Positions 1 through 8,261 are shown, counted from the first letter of the stretch. The stretch is DNA of 64,000 nt from Caenibacillus caldisaponilyticus (GCF_002003465.1 NZ_BDDQ01000021.1:59936-123935), one strand, 5' to 3'. Translations and numbers: made by a program. The notes: a model not told the origin generated them from the letters alone.

Positions 1-128
1 GCTCGTCGCATAAATATGTAACAAACCTTTCTTTGCTAATACGAGCAGACAATCAACGACCCATCGCCTGGCATCGCTCGTTCGGAGATGGACAGCGGTT
101 CGTTGGTGGCGGAAAGGGGCATGGAATC

Positions 129-590
129 ATGATACGGCGGAACCGCGGCGCACCTTTCCATGCGATCTTGTATTTGCTGGTGGTTATCGTTTTGGCTGCC
201 GCCGCTCTGTATTGGTACAGCCATTGGCCGCGCCGGGAAGCGGTCGAGATCGTGAACGAATTTTACCAATATGAGCAGACGGGCGATTACGGCAGCGCGT
301 GGACGCTTTTTCATTCGGAAATGAAAAAGAAATTCACCCAGGCCGAATACATTCAAAAGCGCACGAAAGTCTTCATCGAAGATCTCGGCGCGAAGACGTT
401 CACGTATCGCATTGAAGACGTCGACCATCTCGCCAGCTGGCGGATGTCCGCCAAAGCCCGTCCTTTAAAAAACGTCTACAGGCTGAAAGTCGCCGAAACC
501 TTCAACGGCGTCTTCGGTCTCATGACGATCGAAACGGATATCTTCGTGGCAAAGGACGGCAAGGAATGGCGGATGTTGTGGAAATATTGA
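129..590 (+). CDS. membrane-anchored NTF2-like hypothetical protein
   Basis: 153 aa. The frame is open further upstream from a TTG at 33, but the ATG at 129 follows a purine-rich site (GGAAAGGGG) and starts a normal membrane-anchor N-terminus: basic residues, then one hydrophobic helix at about residues 9-27. The rest is a soluble alpha+beta domain beginning EAVEIVNEFYQYEQTGDYG, which resembles the NTF2-like folds often tethered to the outside of Firmicute membranes. No catalytic motif is visible and the exact family is not recognised. It stands alone, with no gene for about 480 bases downstream. Function unknown. Confidence 0.7.
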   Translation: MIRRNRGAPFHAILYLLVVIVLAAAALYWYSHWPRREAVEIVNEFYQYEQTGDYGSAWTLFHSEMKKKFTQAEYIQKRTKVFIEDLGAKTFTYRIEDVDHLASWRMSAKARPLKNVYRLKVAETFNGVFGLMTIETDIFVAKDGKEWRMLWKY

Positions 591-1029
591 TGGTTATTGG
601 GCTCTCCAAGGTTTTTTGAGCATATTCCTCCATACGAATCACGTCCTGGAAACAAACGGCTCGCTCCATTGTTTGGCAAAGGCGCGGCAACGGCCGTCGT
701 TTCGACAATCTGTTCAAAGCAGGAAAACGCCGGCAGGACGCGGCGATCCAGGGCGAAGCGTGACCGCCTTTAAGATGGCCGGGCATCCGCTTGGTTAAAT
801 GCCGGGATGATGTGAAGCAGTTTTAATAAAATCAACGCAGCCGCCCGCGGCGTTCTTTTTTATAAAAAGGAAGCGCCTCTTTTTATTGTTATTTTTGCGC
901 GGCGGCACGCGGGAGCCACACGTCAAGGACGGGAAGTCCCAAAGCCCGTTGACCGTCTTGGCGGCAAAAAGGGACCCATCCAACGCGCGGAACCGACGCG
1001 CGCCGAAAAGCACAACTTTATATAAATGA
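591..1029. other. gene-poor intergenic stretch
   Basis: About 440 bases with no convincing coding frame. The only structure I see is a short GC-rich hairpin near 820-855 followed by a T-run on the plus strand, which could end the transcript of the upstream gene. Frames of 60-90 codons exist here on both strands but lack ribosome binding sites and recognisable composition. Confidence 0.5.
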
Positions 1030-1063
1030 AAAAAACATCGCAGAGGCCGCCTCCGCGATGTTT
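1028..1063 (-). terminator. rho-independent terminator after the MFS gene
   Basis: On the minus strand a stem (CATCGCGGAGG / CCTCTGCGATG) is followed by a run of T. It lies 11 bases past the MFS stop codon. Confidence 0.8.
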
Positions 1064-1073
1064 TCATGAGCCA

Positions 1074-2363
1074 TTAGGAAGACCGGGCGTCTTTCCATTC
1101 TCCGGTCTCCCGTTTCTTTCGCTCAAACAACTCGAACATAAGGGCATAAAGAGCGGCGCCGACAAAGGCGACGATCGCCAGAAGCGTAAACGTCCAGGAA
1201 TAGCCGATCCAGGCCGTCATCGGAATCGCCAGCGGGGCGATCGTCCGGCCGATACTGTACCGGAGGCTCGCCGCCGCGAAATATTGGCCGCGCATGTGCT
1301 CGGGAGCGAGTTTCGAAATGAAATCGTTTTGCAGGCCGGCGACCATGAGCTCCGCGGCCGTAAAAATGGCGCCGGCGAAAAACAATATCCAAATGTTCAA
1401 TGTATGCCCGTAAATGAAGATGCCCACGCCGTAAAAAACGGCGGACATGACGAAAACGTTACGTTCTTTATATCGGGTCATCCATTTCGTCATGAAGACG
1501 GTGAAAAGGGCGACGAGCAGCCCGTTTTCCGAGACGACCCAGCTGAAGGCTTCCTTCCCGTTGAGCGAAAACGACCAGTCGCCGATTGTGAACAACGTTT
1601 GCTCCGGCAGTTTGTCGGTCACGTACACCGCCATAAGCAGATCGAGTTGCATAAAGGTTTGAGCCACCAAAATACCCGCCACGATAAACAGCAAAAAAAT
1701 GACGTCTTTTGTAATCACTTGATAGTCATGCAGTTGCTGCACGGCGTATTGGATCCAGCCGGCATTCGCATCATGTGCCCGTTCGACCGCGGGCGCCGTT
1801 TCCCGGAGATACCGGTGCAGGACGACGGCGAGCACGAGCGCGACGCCGCCGCACGTCAACAAAAACGGAAACCGATAGCTAAAGAAAAAGATGCCGCCCA
1901 ACACCGGGCCGATGACGACCGCAATGTTCACCGCCGTGTAAAACACGGCGAAGATGGCGCTCCGATGTTTTTCATCGACGACGTCCGCGATCATCGCTTG
2001 GCTGGCCGGCCAGTATAAGCTTCCGAAAAAGCCGAGCAAAGAAAAACCAATGTACGTCAACAGAGCGGAATCCAGCCACGGCGACGTGCCGAGCGCAAAC
2101 GGGATGAAACAGAACGCCTGGCCGTAAGCGGCGATCACCATCATTTTTTTCCGGCCGTAATGATCGGCCGCATACCCGCCGAACAAGCCGACGACAACGC
2201 CGATCACTTGCGAGAGGACGAGAAGCGCGCCGGCGGTTCCTTTGCCGAAGGCATCTGAAAAATAAATGGACATGAACGGGAAAAACATCCAAAACAAAAG
2301 GTTGGTCGCGCCTTCGCCGATCAGCCGGATCTTCAGGTTCAAATCCCAATCTTTCCACTTCAT
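1074..2363 (-). CDS. MFS transporter (YttB/MdtH-like)
   Basis: 429 aa, 12 predicted membrane helices. The ATG at 2363 is chosen because AGAAGGGAGAC lies just upstream on the minus strand; an upstream in-frame start gives 12 more residues without such a site. The start MKWKDWDLNLKIRLIGEG and the loop GGYAADHYGRKKMM between helices 2 and 3 (the MFS signature) place it in the major facilitator superfamily, probably drug/H+ antiporters. The substrate cannot be read from sequence. A candidate leader peptide and terminator lie between the promoter region and this gene, so expression may be controlled by attenuation. A terminator follows directly, so it is probably monocistronic. Confidence 0.85.
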   Translation of the reverse strand: MKWKDWDLNLKIRLIGEGATNLLFWMFFPFMSIYFSDAFGKGTAGALLVLSQVIGVVVGLFGGYAADHYGRKKMMVIAAYGQAFCFIPFALGTSPWLDSALLTYIGFSLLGFFGSLYWPASQAMIADVVDEKHRSAIFAVFYTAVNIAVVIGPVLGGIFFFSYRFPFLLTCGGVALVLAVVLHRYLRETAPAVERAHDANAGWIQYAVQQLHDYQVITKDVIFLLFIVAGILVAQTFMQLDLLMAVYVTDKLPEQTLFTIGDWSFSLNGKEAFSWVVSENGLLVALFTVFMTKWMTRYKERNVFVMSAVFYGVGIFIYGHTLNIWILFFAGAIFTAAELMVAGLQNDFISKLAPEHMRGQYFAAASLRYSIGRTIAPLAIPMTAWIGYSWTFTLLAIVAFVGAALYALMFELFERKKRETGEWKDARSS

Positions 2364-2501
2364 TAATGATGTCTCCCTTCTAAGATCCGCCTTTTCCACC
2401 GCAAACCGGGAGTGGCTGCCGCCTCTCGGCTAATGCCCATCCTCGCATGAGCGACGGCCGTCCAAGGAATGCAAACGGCCGCTTGCCGTTTGACAAAGAA
2501 A

Positions 2502-2545
2502 AAGAGGCCGTGATGGGCACAAACCACGCCCACCATAGACCTCTT
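2502..2545 (-). terminator. leader terminator upstream of the MFS gene
   Basis: On the minus strand AAGAGGTCTATGGTGGGC pairs with GCCCATCACGGCCTCTT and is followed by TTTTTC. It lies about 140 bases before the MFS start and downstream of a 12-codon leader frame. A competing hairpin CATAGA/TCTATG (2554-2559 with 2534-2539) would open the 5' arm, as expected for an attenuator. Confidence 0.65.
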
Positions 2546-2638
2546 GAAAACGGTTCTATGTCGGATCATGGTCCACCCCGTCCGGTGATGAAAAGGCGCA
2601 CGAAATCAAACCCACGACGAACATCGCGTGGATTTTTT

Positions 2639-2677
2639 TCAGCCTTGATTCACCACAATTTGGACAAGGTTTTCCAT
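2639..2677 (-). CDS. candidate 12-aa leader peptide of the MFS gene
   Basis: Reads MENLVQIVVNQG then TGA, with AGGAG nine bases before the ATG. It is followed by two hairpins and a rho-independent terminator, then the MFS gene, all on the minus strand. Known drug-resistance leaders of Firmicutes work by ribosome stalling on such peptides; here that is inference. An overlapping frame has no ATG/GTG/TTG start but encodes CPNCGESRLKKI and a hydrophobic stretch; it could begin at an ATT near 2701. I cannot decide which frame is used. Confidence 0.45.
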   Translation of the reverse strand: MENLVQIVVNQG

Positions 2678-2889
2678 GGATGATAACTCCTATCGTAGCA
2701 ATTTATCCCTTCCGGTTTTCATCATCGCCACGGCCAACCCGGCAGGCGGCCATTCTTGACAATGACATTTCTTAATTTATCATACTCTTGTCAAAAAAAC
2801 AATGTTTTTTATAACATTTTTTCATCCTAAAATGAACCGCGGATGGAAAACGCGAAGACGCTGCGGCCTGGAAAGAACCGGACCCAGCA

Positions 2890-2932
2890 AAAAAAAGCCT
2901 TCCCCCGTCCGGAGCGGGAGAAGGCTTTGGGC
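2890..2932 (-). terminator. rho-independent terminator after ypjP
   Basis: Minus-strand stem AAAGCCTTCTCCCG / CGGGGGAAGGCTTT followed by eight T, about 20 bases past the ypjP stop. Confidence 0.85.
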
Positions 2933-2952
2933 ATCCGGTCATGCTCATGCCG

Positions 2953-3603
2953 TCACGCCATCCATTTGGGCGGCATGTTTTTGTCCCAATAAACCTTGGC
3001 GATTTCGTGATGTTCTTGAAAACCGTCCTGATAGGTATGGTAATGGAAGTTAAACCAATATCCTTCTTGCGGGGGATGGTCGCGGCGCACGTGGAATTTA
3101 ATCAATTCTTCGCCCGTCCGGCCGTCGTAAAAATGCAGGATGCGCTCGCCCGTTCCGCCCGCCGGATGGCGGCTGACCATCAAATGCCGGAGCGTCTCAT
3201 CGTCGACGGTCGCGCCGAGGGACGCGACGGCATCGGCAAAACGCGGAACGATATCTTCAACGTAAACCGCTCCGATTTCTTCGGCGATCGCCGGGCCGAA
3301 TTTTTCAAAGCCTTGTGCGGTCGCTTCTTTCGCCGCGTACCGTTCCAATTGCTCAAGCATTTCCGCACGCGTTTGGCAAAGGGCGGCAATCTCGGGCCAT
3401 TCCGAAACCCGCTCCTCAACGGTCTCTACAGCGATGGCTTCATGGCCCGTCGTTGCAAGAAATTCACCGCGGCTCGCCTTCGGACGCTGTTCCCCGGAAT
3501 CCGGCTTCTTGGATTCCTGATGAACGTTAAAAGTGGGGACGACGGTGCCGAGCGTCAAGACCGTCACGAGCGTGATCAGCGTTTTCCGCAACCATTTCGG
3601 CAT
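2953..3603 (-). CDS. ypjP: YpjP-like exported/membrane-anchored protein
   Basis: 216 aa. Start at 3603 (MPKWLRKTLITLVTVLTLG) follows a strong GAAAGGGGGGA site; the frame extends 14 codons upstream without one. An N-terminal signal or anchor helix (about residues 7-26) is followed by a soluble domain ending in a His- and Trp-rich segment (WFNFHYHTYQDGFQEHHEIA, VYWDKNMPPKWM). Length, anchor and the C-terminal motif agree with Bacillus YpjP, a conserved protein of unknown function. It is transcribed alone, between the nrd operon and its own terminator. Family assignment is from memory of the B. subtilis protein. Confidence 0.75.
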   Translation of the reverse strand: MPKWLRKTLITLVTVLTLGTVVPTFNVHQESKKPDSGEQRPKASRGEFLATTGHEAIAVETVEERVSEWPEIAALCQTRAEMLEQLERYAAKEATAQGFEKFGPAIAEEIGAVYVEDIVPRFADAVASLGATVDDETLRHLMVSRHPAGGTGERILHFYDGRTGEELIKFHVRRDHPPQEGYWFNFHYHTYQDGFQEHHEIAKVYWDKNMPPKWMA

Positions 3604-3940
3604 GCGTTCGTCCCCCCTTTCAAGAATGGTCGGAATGGCGAACATTCCGCCGGCGCGATTTTCATCAATACATACGTCCGATCTCCGGTTGGGTTACATT
3701 TTATTTAACATAAACGAGAGAATCGCGAACGAAATTTGAAAAACATTTGACAATTTGCCGATGTTGTTGACAAAGCCATGAAACCTTGTGTGAAAACGGG
3801 GTCTTCCATAGTATAAAATTCGTACTTCCCCCGGGATTCCTGCCCGTCGATCGCCGCGAATCCGCCCCTTTCTTCTTGAACGTCCGCCTTTCGCGCTTCG
3901 TTTCGAACGGTTGCCTGAGCGGCGGCCGAAAATCGGACCA
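3604..3940. other. intergenic region between nrd operon and ypjP
   Basis: About 340 bases. A 78-codon minus-strand frame starts at 3941, overlapping the nrdB stop as TAATG, but it has no ribosome binding site of its own and no family features, so I do not call it. No terminator with a T-run is evident after nrdB. The AT-rich part near 3700-3790 probably contains the ypjP promoter. Confidence 0.4.
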
Positions 3941-4987
3941 TTAAAGCTCATCAAAACCGTTTTCGTCCGTAATTTTGGTGTAGTTTCGCGACTTCTGCTC
4001 GAAGAAGTCTGTTTTATCGCTGTCCAACGTTTCGTCCGAATAGATTTGGATCCAGCGGCACGGGTTGTCCTCGTACCCTTCAAATACGATGTCGCCGCCC
4101 ATCAAACGGGAGCGCTTGTTTCCCAAATACTTGAGATAGCCCTCCAATTCGAGCAGATCAAGGTTTTTAATATCTTTTAAGATATACTTGGACCATTCGA
4201 TTTCGGCCTCCACGCTGTATTTGACAAAGTCGTACATGAACGCGGAAAACGATCCGTCGGCATCGATTTCCGGATTTTCCCCCAGAAGCGCCCTGAGGAT
4301 ATCCGACCCGATGCGGTTGTGGAGCATCTCATCCCGTTGGATGTAGCGGATCATCGTCGAGGTCGCCAACATTTTCTGATTTCTTGCAAGATGATAGAAA
4401 TAGGCAAAACCCGAGTAGAAGAAGATGCCCTCGTTGCAGTTCGACGCCACCAGCGTTTCCGCCAAATGGCGGGGTGTCGGGTTCTCTTTAAATTTTTCAT
4501 AGATTTCCAGGACGCGTTCGTTCCGCTTTAAAATTTTGGGATGCGTGCGCGCATGCTCAAACGTCTTCATTTGCGTCTCGTTGTCGGTCACCGAGGCGAG
4601 CAAATACGAATAGCTCTGATTATGAACCACCTCATCGCGGCATATGTAGTAGAGCAAGTGGGCGACCGACGTGTCCGTAATATACGGAGCGGCGAAAGAG
4701 ATCCAGCGCGCTTGGATCGAATCGAACGTTGTGAGCAGCGCGGTGATTAAAAAGTAGGCTTCGACTTCGGCCGGATCCAGCTCGCCGCGCGCCAGTTGAA
4801 TGACGTCTTTGCTCATATTGATTTCAAACGGCGTCCAAAATTGCGAGAGCAGCTTTTTATAGTGGTCATAGAAATGCGGATATTTCAGATCGTTCCAGTT
4901 TACGATGCCGCTCGCTTGACCGTTGACGATCGCTGTCGGTTTATTCGGATTTTCAGGTTCCAGTATTTTGATTTTCTTTAATGCCAC
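3941..4987 (-). CDS. nrdB: class I ribonucleotide reductase beta subunit
   Basis: 348 aa. This radical-generating subunit of ribonucleoside-diphosphate reductase pairs with the alpha subunit upstream. The GTG at 4987 follows GGAGGGATATAAAA and overlaps the end of the flavodoxin gene by 35 bases, suggesting coupled translation. The dimetal ligands are all visible: D in TTFDSIQA, E and H in DEVVHNQSY, E in ETLVAS, E in CNEGIFFY, and E and H in RDEMLHNR. The tyrosyl-radical Tyr is present (HNQSY), so this is not a Tyr-less subclass. The tail GFDEL is acidic and hydrophobic, as in tails that dock on alpha. By B. subtilis naming it would be nrdF. Confidence 0.92.
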   Translation of the reverse strand: MALKKIKILEPENPNKPTAIVNGQASGIVNWNDLKYPHFYDHYKKLLSQFWTPFEINMSKDVIQLARGELDPAEVEAYFLITALLTTFDSIQARWISFAAPYITDTSVAHLLYYICRDEVVHNQSYSYLLASVTDNETQMKTFEHARTHPKILKRNERVLEIYEKFKENPTPRHLAETLVASNCNEGIFFYSGFAYFYHLARNQKMLATSTMIRYIQRDEMLHNRIGSDILRALLGENPEIDADGSFSAFMYDFVKYSVEAEIEWSKYILKDIKNLDLLELEGYLKYLGNKRSRLMGGDIVFEGYEDNPCRWIQIYSDETLDSDKTDFFEQKSRNYTKITDENGFDEL

Positions 4988-5447
4988 TTTTATATCCCTC
5001 CATCCAATCGTCAATGATGGCCCTCGTGAATTGCCTGACCACGTTGATCGCCTTTGGCCCTCTCGGCGCCAATTCGATTTTCATCGTCCCGAGAACTTCC
5101 GTTTTATGCGCGAGATGGTAGGCCGCTTCATCGACCGCCCGGCAGTAATAAGTAAAAATGGTTTCACCGGTGCCGAAGACCGCGACAGGCGGCAAGGCAA
5201 AATCGTTTTCCTTGATCATGAACCTGAGTGCCTTGCGCGCGATATCCGGCAATTTTCCTTTTCCCCAGGTGTAAGTGCCGAAGAAAAGAAGCGTGCTGTG
5301 TTGGCACACTTCTTCCACGGCCCGTAAATCGGTGACCGGCACCAACGGCACCCGGTTCCCGATGTACTTTTCGCATTCGTCTTGAATGAGTTCCGCCGTT
5401 TCTTTGGTGTTGCCGGATCGCGAAGCATAAATGATGGCGATGCCCAT
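4953..5447 (-). CDS. flavodoxin-like protein of the nrd operon
   Basis: 164 aa. Begins GIAIIYASRSGNTKETAELI, the phosphate-binding loop of flavodoxins, with a second FMN-loop region FFGTYTWGKGKLPD and an FGTGET motif. It lies between alpha (15 bases upstream) and beta (overlapping). In class Ib systems NrdI, a small flavodoxin, activates the manganese centre of NrdF. This protein is longer than typical NrdI (about 130 aa) and looks more like a conventional flavodoxin, so it may supply electrons for cofactor assembly rather than be a true NrdI. The ATG at 5447 is preferred over a GTG nine bases upstream because of the AAGGGGTGG spacing. Confidence 0.8.
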   Translation of the reverse strand: MGIAIIYASRSGNTKETAELIQDECEKYIGNRVPLVPVTDLRAVEEVCQHSTLLFFGTYTWGKGKLPDIARKALRFMIKENDFALPPVAVFGTGETIFTYYCRAVDEAAYHLAHKTEVLGTMKIELAPRGPKAINVVRQFTRAIIDDWMEGYKSGIKENQNTGT

Positions 5448-5462
5448 CACGTCCACCCCTTT

Positions 5463-7778
5463 TTATGACTGGCAGCTCTCGCAATCTTCTTGGTCAAACG
5501 TCGTGCTCCGGACGTAATAGGTCGATTTGAGCCCGTTTTCCCAGGCTTTCAGATGGAGCTCAAGCAGCTTTTTGGCTTTCACGTTATGGTAGACATAGAT
5601 GTTAAACGATATGGATTGGTCGATATGGCGCTGCCGCGCGGCGTTTTGCCGGATCGACCATTCCTGCTCGATATCCACCGAATGCTTGTACAGCCACCAT
5701 GTGGTGGGATTGAGGTCGGGCGCGGTGACCGTGATCTTGTAATTCTTCTTTTCTTCCGAGTAAATTTTGCGATAAACGGGATCGACGCTCGCCGTGCTCC
5801 CGCCGATCAAAGCGGTCGTCGAATTCGGCGCCACCGCCATCAGATACCCGTTGCGCAGGCCGTGTTCGCGCACCTCTTCGGCCAAAGACGCCCAATCCAA
5901 AGCGCCCAAGTTCTTTCCGTTCCGGTCGATATAACCGCGCCGGATGAAATATTCTCCGGTCGCCCATTCGCTTCCGGCAAACAGCGGATACTTGCCCTTC
6001 TCTTTGGCCAAATCCTTGGAAGCTTCGATGGTTTTATAGGCGATGTATTCATATAAGCGATCGGCATAGGCCACGGCCTCTTCGCTTTCCCAGCGTATGT
6101 TCTTTAACGCGAGCAAATGGTGCCAGCCGAACGTGCCGAGGCCGACGGCCCGGTACCGCTGATTCGTATACTTCGCCTGCAGCACTTCGATATCGTTCAA
6201 ATCGATGACGTTATCCAGCATGCGCACTTGGATGGGGATGAGCCGGTCCAGAACGCCGTACTCCCCTTCCGCCTTGCCGACCGCCCGGCCCAAGTTGATC
6301 GAAGACAGATTGCAGACGACAAAGTCGCCGGGTTTTTTGACGATGATGATGCGCGATTCGCCGTCTTCCAAAACCAATTCCTCTTGCACGACGGTCGTCG
6401 GCGACATGTTTTGGGCGATTTCCGTGCACAAGTTGCTTGAATAAATGATGCCTTTGTGTTTATTGGGGTTCATGCGGTTGGCCGTATCGCGGTAGAACAT
6501 ATACGGCGTGCCGGTCTCCAGCTGGGACGCCATGATCTTCTTGAAAATTTCGATGGCGGGCACCGTCGTCCGCGACAGTTCGGGATGGTCCACGCACATC
6601 TGATAGCGCCTGCGAAACTCGCCATCGCCCTTTTCTTCATCGTAAAAGTCTTCAAGCGCAAAGCCCATGACGCGTCGGACTTCATGTGGATCAAACAAAT
6701 GCCAATCCTCGCGGTCACGAACTTTTTCCATAAAGAGGTCGGGAATGCATACGCCGGTAAACACGTCGTGGGCGCGGTACCGCTCATCCCCGTTGTTTAA
6801 ACGCAGTTCCAAGAACGGGATGATATCCTTGTGCCAAACATCGAGATAAACGGCGATGGCCCCTTGGCGCTGGCCGAGCTGGTCGACGGATACGGCCGTG
6901 TTATTTAACCCTTTGATCCATGGAATGACGCCGGATGAGACGCCCTTGAATTTTTTGATGTCGCTCCCGCGCGCGCGGACTTTGCCCATGTAAACGCCGA
7001 TGCCGCCGCCGTTTTTGCTTAATGTGGCGACGTCCGTATTGTTGTCGTAAATGCCGCGCAGGCTGTCTTCGACGGTGTCAATGAAACACGAAGACAGCTG
7101 GCCATGGGTTTTTCCCGCGTTGGCCAACGTCGGTGTGGCGACGGTCATATAGAGATTGGATAAAGCCCAGTACGCTTCTTTGACGAGAGCCAAGCGCTTT
7201 TCTTTCGATTCGTTTTGCATGAGCACCATCGCAATGACCAAGAAGCGCTCCTGGGGCAATTCCAAAACGTTATGGTCATGGTCTTTGGTCAAATAGCGAT
7301 CGATCATGGTCCGCAGCCCGACGTAGTGAAACAGTTTGTCTTTTTCCGGATCGATGAATTTGCCGGCGGCTTCGATCTCCGCCTTGGAATAACGGTCCAT
7401 GATCTCCCGGGAATAGAGCGCCTTGTCCGTCAAGGCTTTCACCAGGCCGTAAAAATCGGAATAGACATGACGGACCGCGCATCCGCGCTTTTCGGCTATC
7501 TCTTGATAAAGACGATTTAACAAGAAACGGGCGGCGACGAACGTGTAATCCGGCTCCTCGGCCGTGATAAACGCGGCGGCCTCCAATTCAAGCATCCTCT
7601 CAATCTCTTGGGCGGTCGTCGTCTTCCCCGCTGCGACCGTCCGGAGAATTTTTTGGACAAATTCATCCTTCGACTTCAAATCCAATCCTTCGAAAGCTTC
7701 ATCAATCACTTTGATAAGCTGCTGCTCATCATAACGGCTCGTTTTGCCTTGGCTGTCCGCAACGACAGAACCTTGCAT
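5463..7778 (-). CDS. nrdA: class I ribonucleotide reductase alpha subunit
   Basis: 771 aa, the catalytic subunit reducing NDPs to dNDPs. Start at 7778 follows GGAGGCGGAAGC; an upstream in-frame start adds 15 residues. Residues about 1-95 look like an ATP-cone (QLIKVIDEAFEGLDL, ITAEEPDYTFVAARFLL), the allosteric activity domain typical of class Ia and absent from most NrdE. The active-site cysteine in STPTLANAG...SSCF, NLCTE, the second redox Cys in VVCNLSSINL, the radical-transfer tyrosines in TYYVRS and the C-terminal CESC pair are all present. First gene of a three-gene operon read from a promoter at 8233-8261 through a B12 riboswitch. B. subtilis nomenclature would be nrdE. Confidence 0.92.
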   Translation of the reverse strand: MQGSVVADSQGKTSRYDEQQLIKVIDEAFEGLDLKSKDEFVQKILRTVAAGKTTTAQEIERMLELEAAAFITAEEPDYTFVAARFLLNRLYQEIAEKRGCAVRHVYSDFYGLVKALTDKALYSREIMDRYSKAEIEAAGKFIDPEKDKLFHYVGLRTMIDRYLTKDHDHNVLELPQERFLVIAMVLMQNESKEKRLALVKEAYWALSNLYMTVATPTLANAGKTHGQLSSCFIDTVEDSLRGIYDNNTDVATLSKNGGGIGVYMGKVRARGSDIKKFKGVSSGVIPWIKGLNNTAVSVDQLGQRQGAIAVYLDVWHKDIIPFLELRLNNGDERYRAHDVFTGVCIPDLFMEKVRDREDWHLFDPHEVRRVMGFALEDFYDEEKGDGEFRRRYQMCVDHPELSRTTVPAIEIFKKIMASQLETGTPYMFYRDTANRMNPNKHKGIIYSSNLCTEIAQNMSPTTVVQEELVLEDGESRIIIVKKPGDFVVCNLSSINLGRAVGKAEGEYGVLDRLIPIQVRMLDNVIDLNDIEVLQAKYTNQRYRAVGLGTFGWHHLLALKNIRWESEEAVAYADRLYEYIAYKTIEASKDLAKEKGKYPLFAGSEWATGEYFIRRGYIDRNGKNLGALDWASLAEEVREHGLRNGYLMAVAPNSTTALIGGSTASVDPVYRKIYSEEKKNYKITVTAPDLNPTTWWLYKHSVDIEQEWSIRQNAARQRHIDQSISFNIYVYHNVKAKKLLELHLKAWENGLKSTYYVRSTTFDQEDCESCQS

Positions 7779-7828
7779 GCTTCCGCCTCCCATGTTTTTT
7801 GGATGGATGCTGATCTTCGACAACCAAT

Positions 7829-7857
7829 AAAAAAACGCCCATCTTCGCGATGAGCGT
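7829..7857 (-). terminator. riboswitch-linked terminator before nrdA
   Basis: Minus-strand stem CGCTCATC / GATGGGCG (one G-U pair) followed by seven T, about 50 bases before the nrdA start. Its place between the riboswitch and the gene suggests it is the expression platform, terminating transcription when B12 is bound. Confidence 0.75.
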
Positions 7858-8031
7858 GAAACGGCGGTAGCAAAATGCAGGCACCAAGCATCCCTTCGGC
7901 GCGCCGGCCAACGCGCGTTTGAAAAGTCGAAAAACCGTCCAAAAGGTCATCTCCATCCGCGCAGGCCGTTGGTCGCTGCCGACTCTCCGCCGTTTCAATG
8001 GCTCACCCCCCGAAGCATTGAAACGTTCGTT

Positions 8032-8205
8032 AAAAGGCAGGTCTACTGGCTCATGCTTCATCCTACTCCGACCCTTCCCATACAGGCACCCCGAAGAGCA
8101 ACCTGTACAGTGGCGCTTCGTTTCGTCCGCATTCACAGTTGCGGGGACAGCTCCGGATTTGCACCGGATTCCCTATTAAGTCCGAACGGACACCTTTTAA
8201 CGCGT
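8032..8205 (-). promoter_or_regulatory. cobalamin (B12) riboswitch
   Basis: Read on the minus strand, the region contains hallmarks of the cobalamin aptamer: GGGAATCCGGTGCAAATCCGG (split here as GGGAATCC and GGTGCAAATCCGG), AGCTGTCCCCGCAACTGTG, the B12-box core GCCACTG (8108-8114), GGATGAAGC and the closing GCCAGTAGACCTGCC. It lies downstream of the nrd promoter and upstream of a terminator hairpin. A further stem GTTTCAATG/CATTGAAAC at 7992-8024 lies between the two and may be part of switching. Adenosylcobalamin should turn the operon off. Confidence 0.92.
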
Positions 8206-8209
8206 GGCA

Positions 8210-8221
8210 TCAATATATGGT
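8210..8221. promoter_or_regulatory. NrdR box 2
   Basis: TCAATATATGGT matches 10 of 12 positions of the same consensus. Its centre is 31 bp from that of box 1, three helical turns, the kind of phasing known for paired NrdR boxes. It covers the start of the transcript. Confidence 0.6.
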
Positions 8222-8232
8222 TGTCTGAAATG

Positions 8233-8261
8233 ACATTAGCACAATATATTGTATCGGTCAA
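8233..8261 (-). promoter_or_regulatory. nrd operon promoter
   Basis: TTGACC (8256-8261), 17-base spacer, TAATGT (8233-8238) on the minus strand, a good sigma-A match. The predicted start is near 8226, just before the riboswitch. Confidence 0.7.
8241..8252. promoter_or_regulatory. NrdR box 1
   Basis: ACAATATATTGT is a perfect palindrome matching the core of the NrdR consensus (ACWATATATWGT) at every position. It lies between the -35 and -10 elements of the nrd promoter, where binding would block transcription. Confidence 0.75.

Noticed and set aside
1026..2018. Long plus-strand frame opposite the MFS gene
   Set aside because: It is the antisense mirror of a convincing 12-helix transporter. 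Its product is rich in Arg, Gly, Asp and His with no family features, as usual for antisense frames in GC-rich genes.
3705..3941. 78-codon frame overlapping the nrdB stop as TAATG
   Set aside because: The overlap suggested translational coupling, but the sequence looks random (Arg, Ser, Phe-rich end), has no ribosome binding site and overlaps the expected ypjP promoter.
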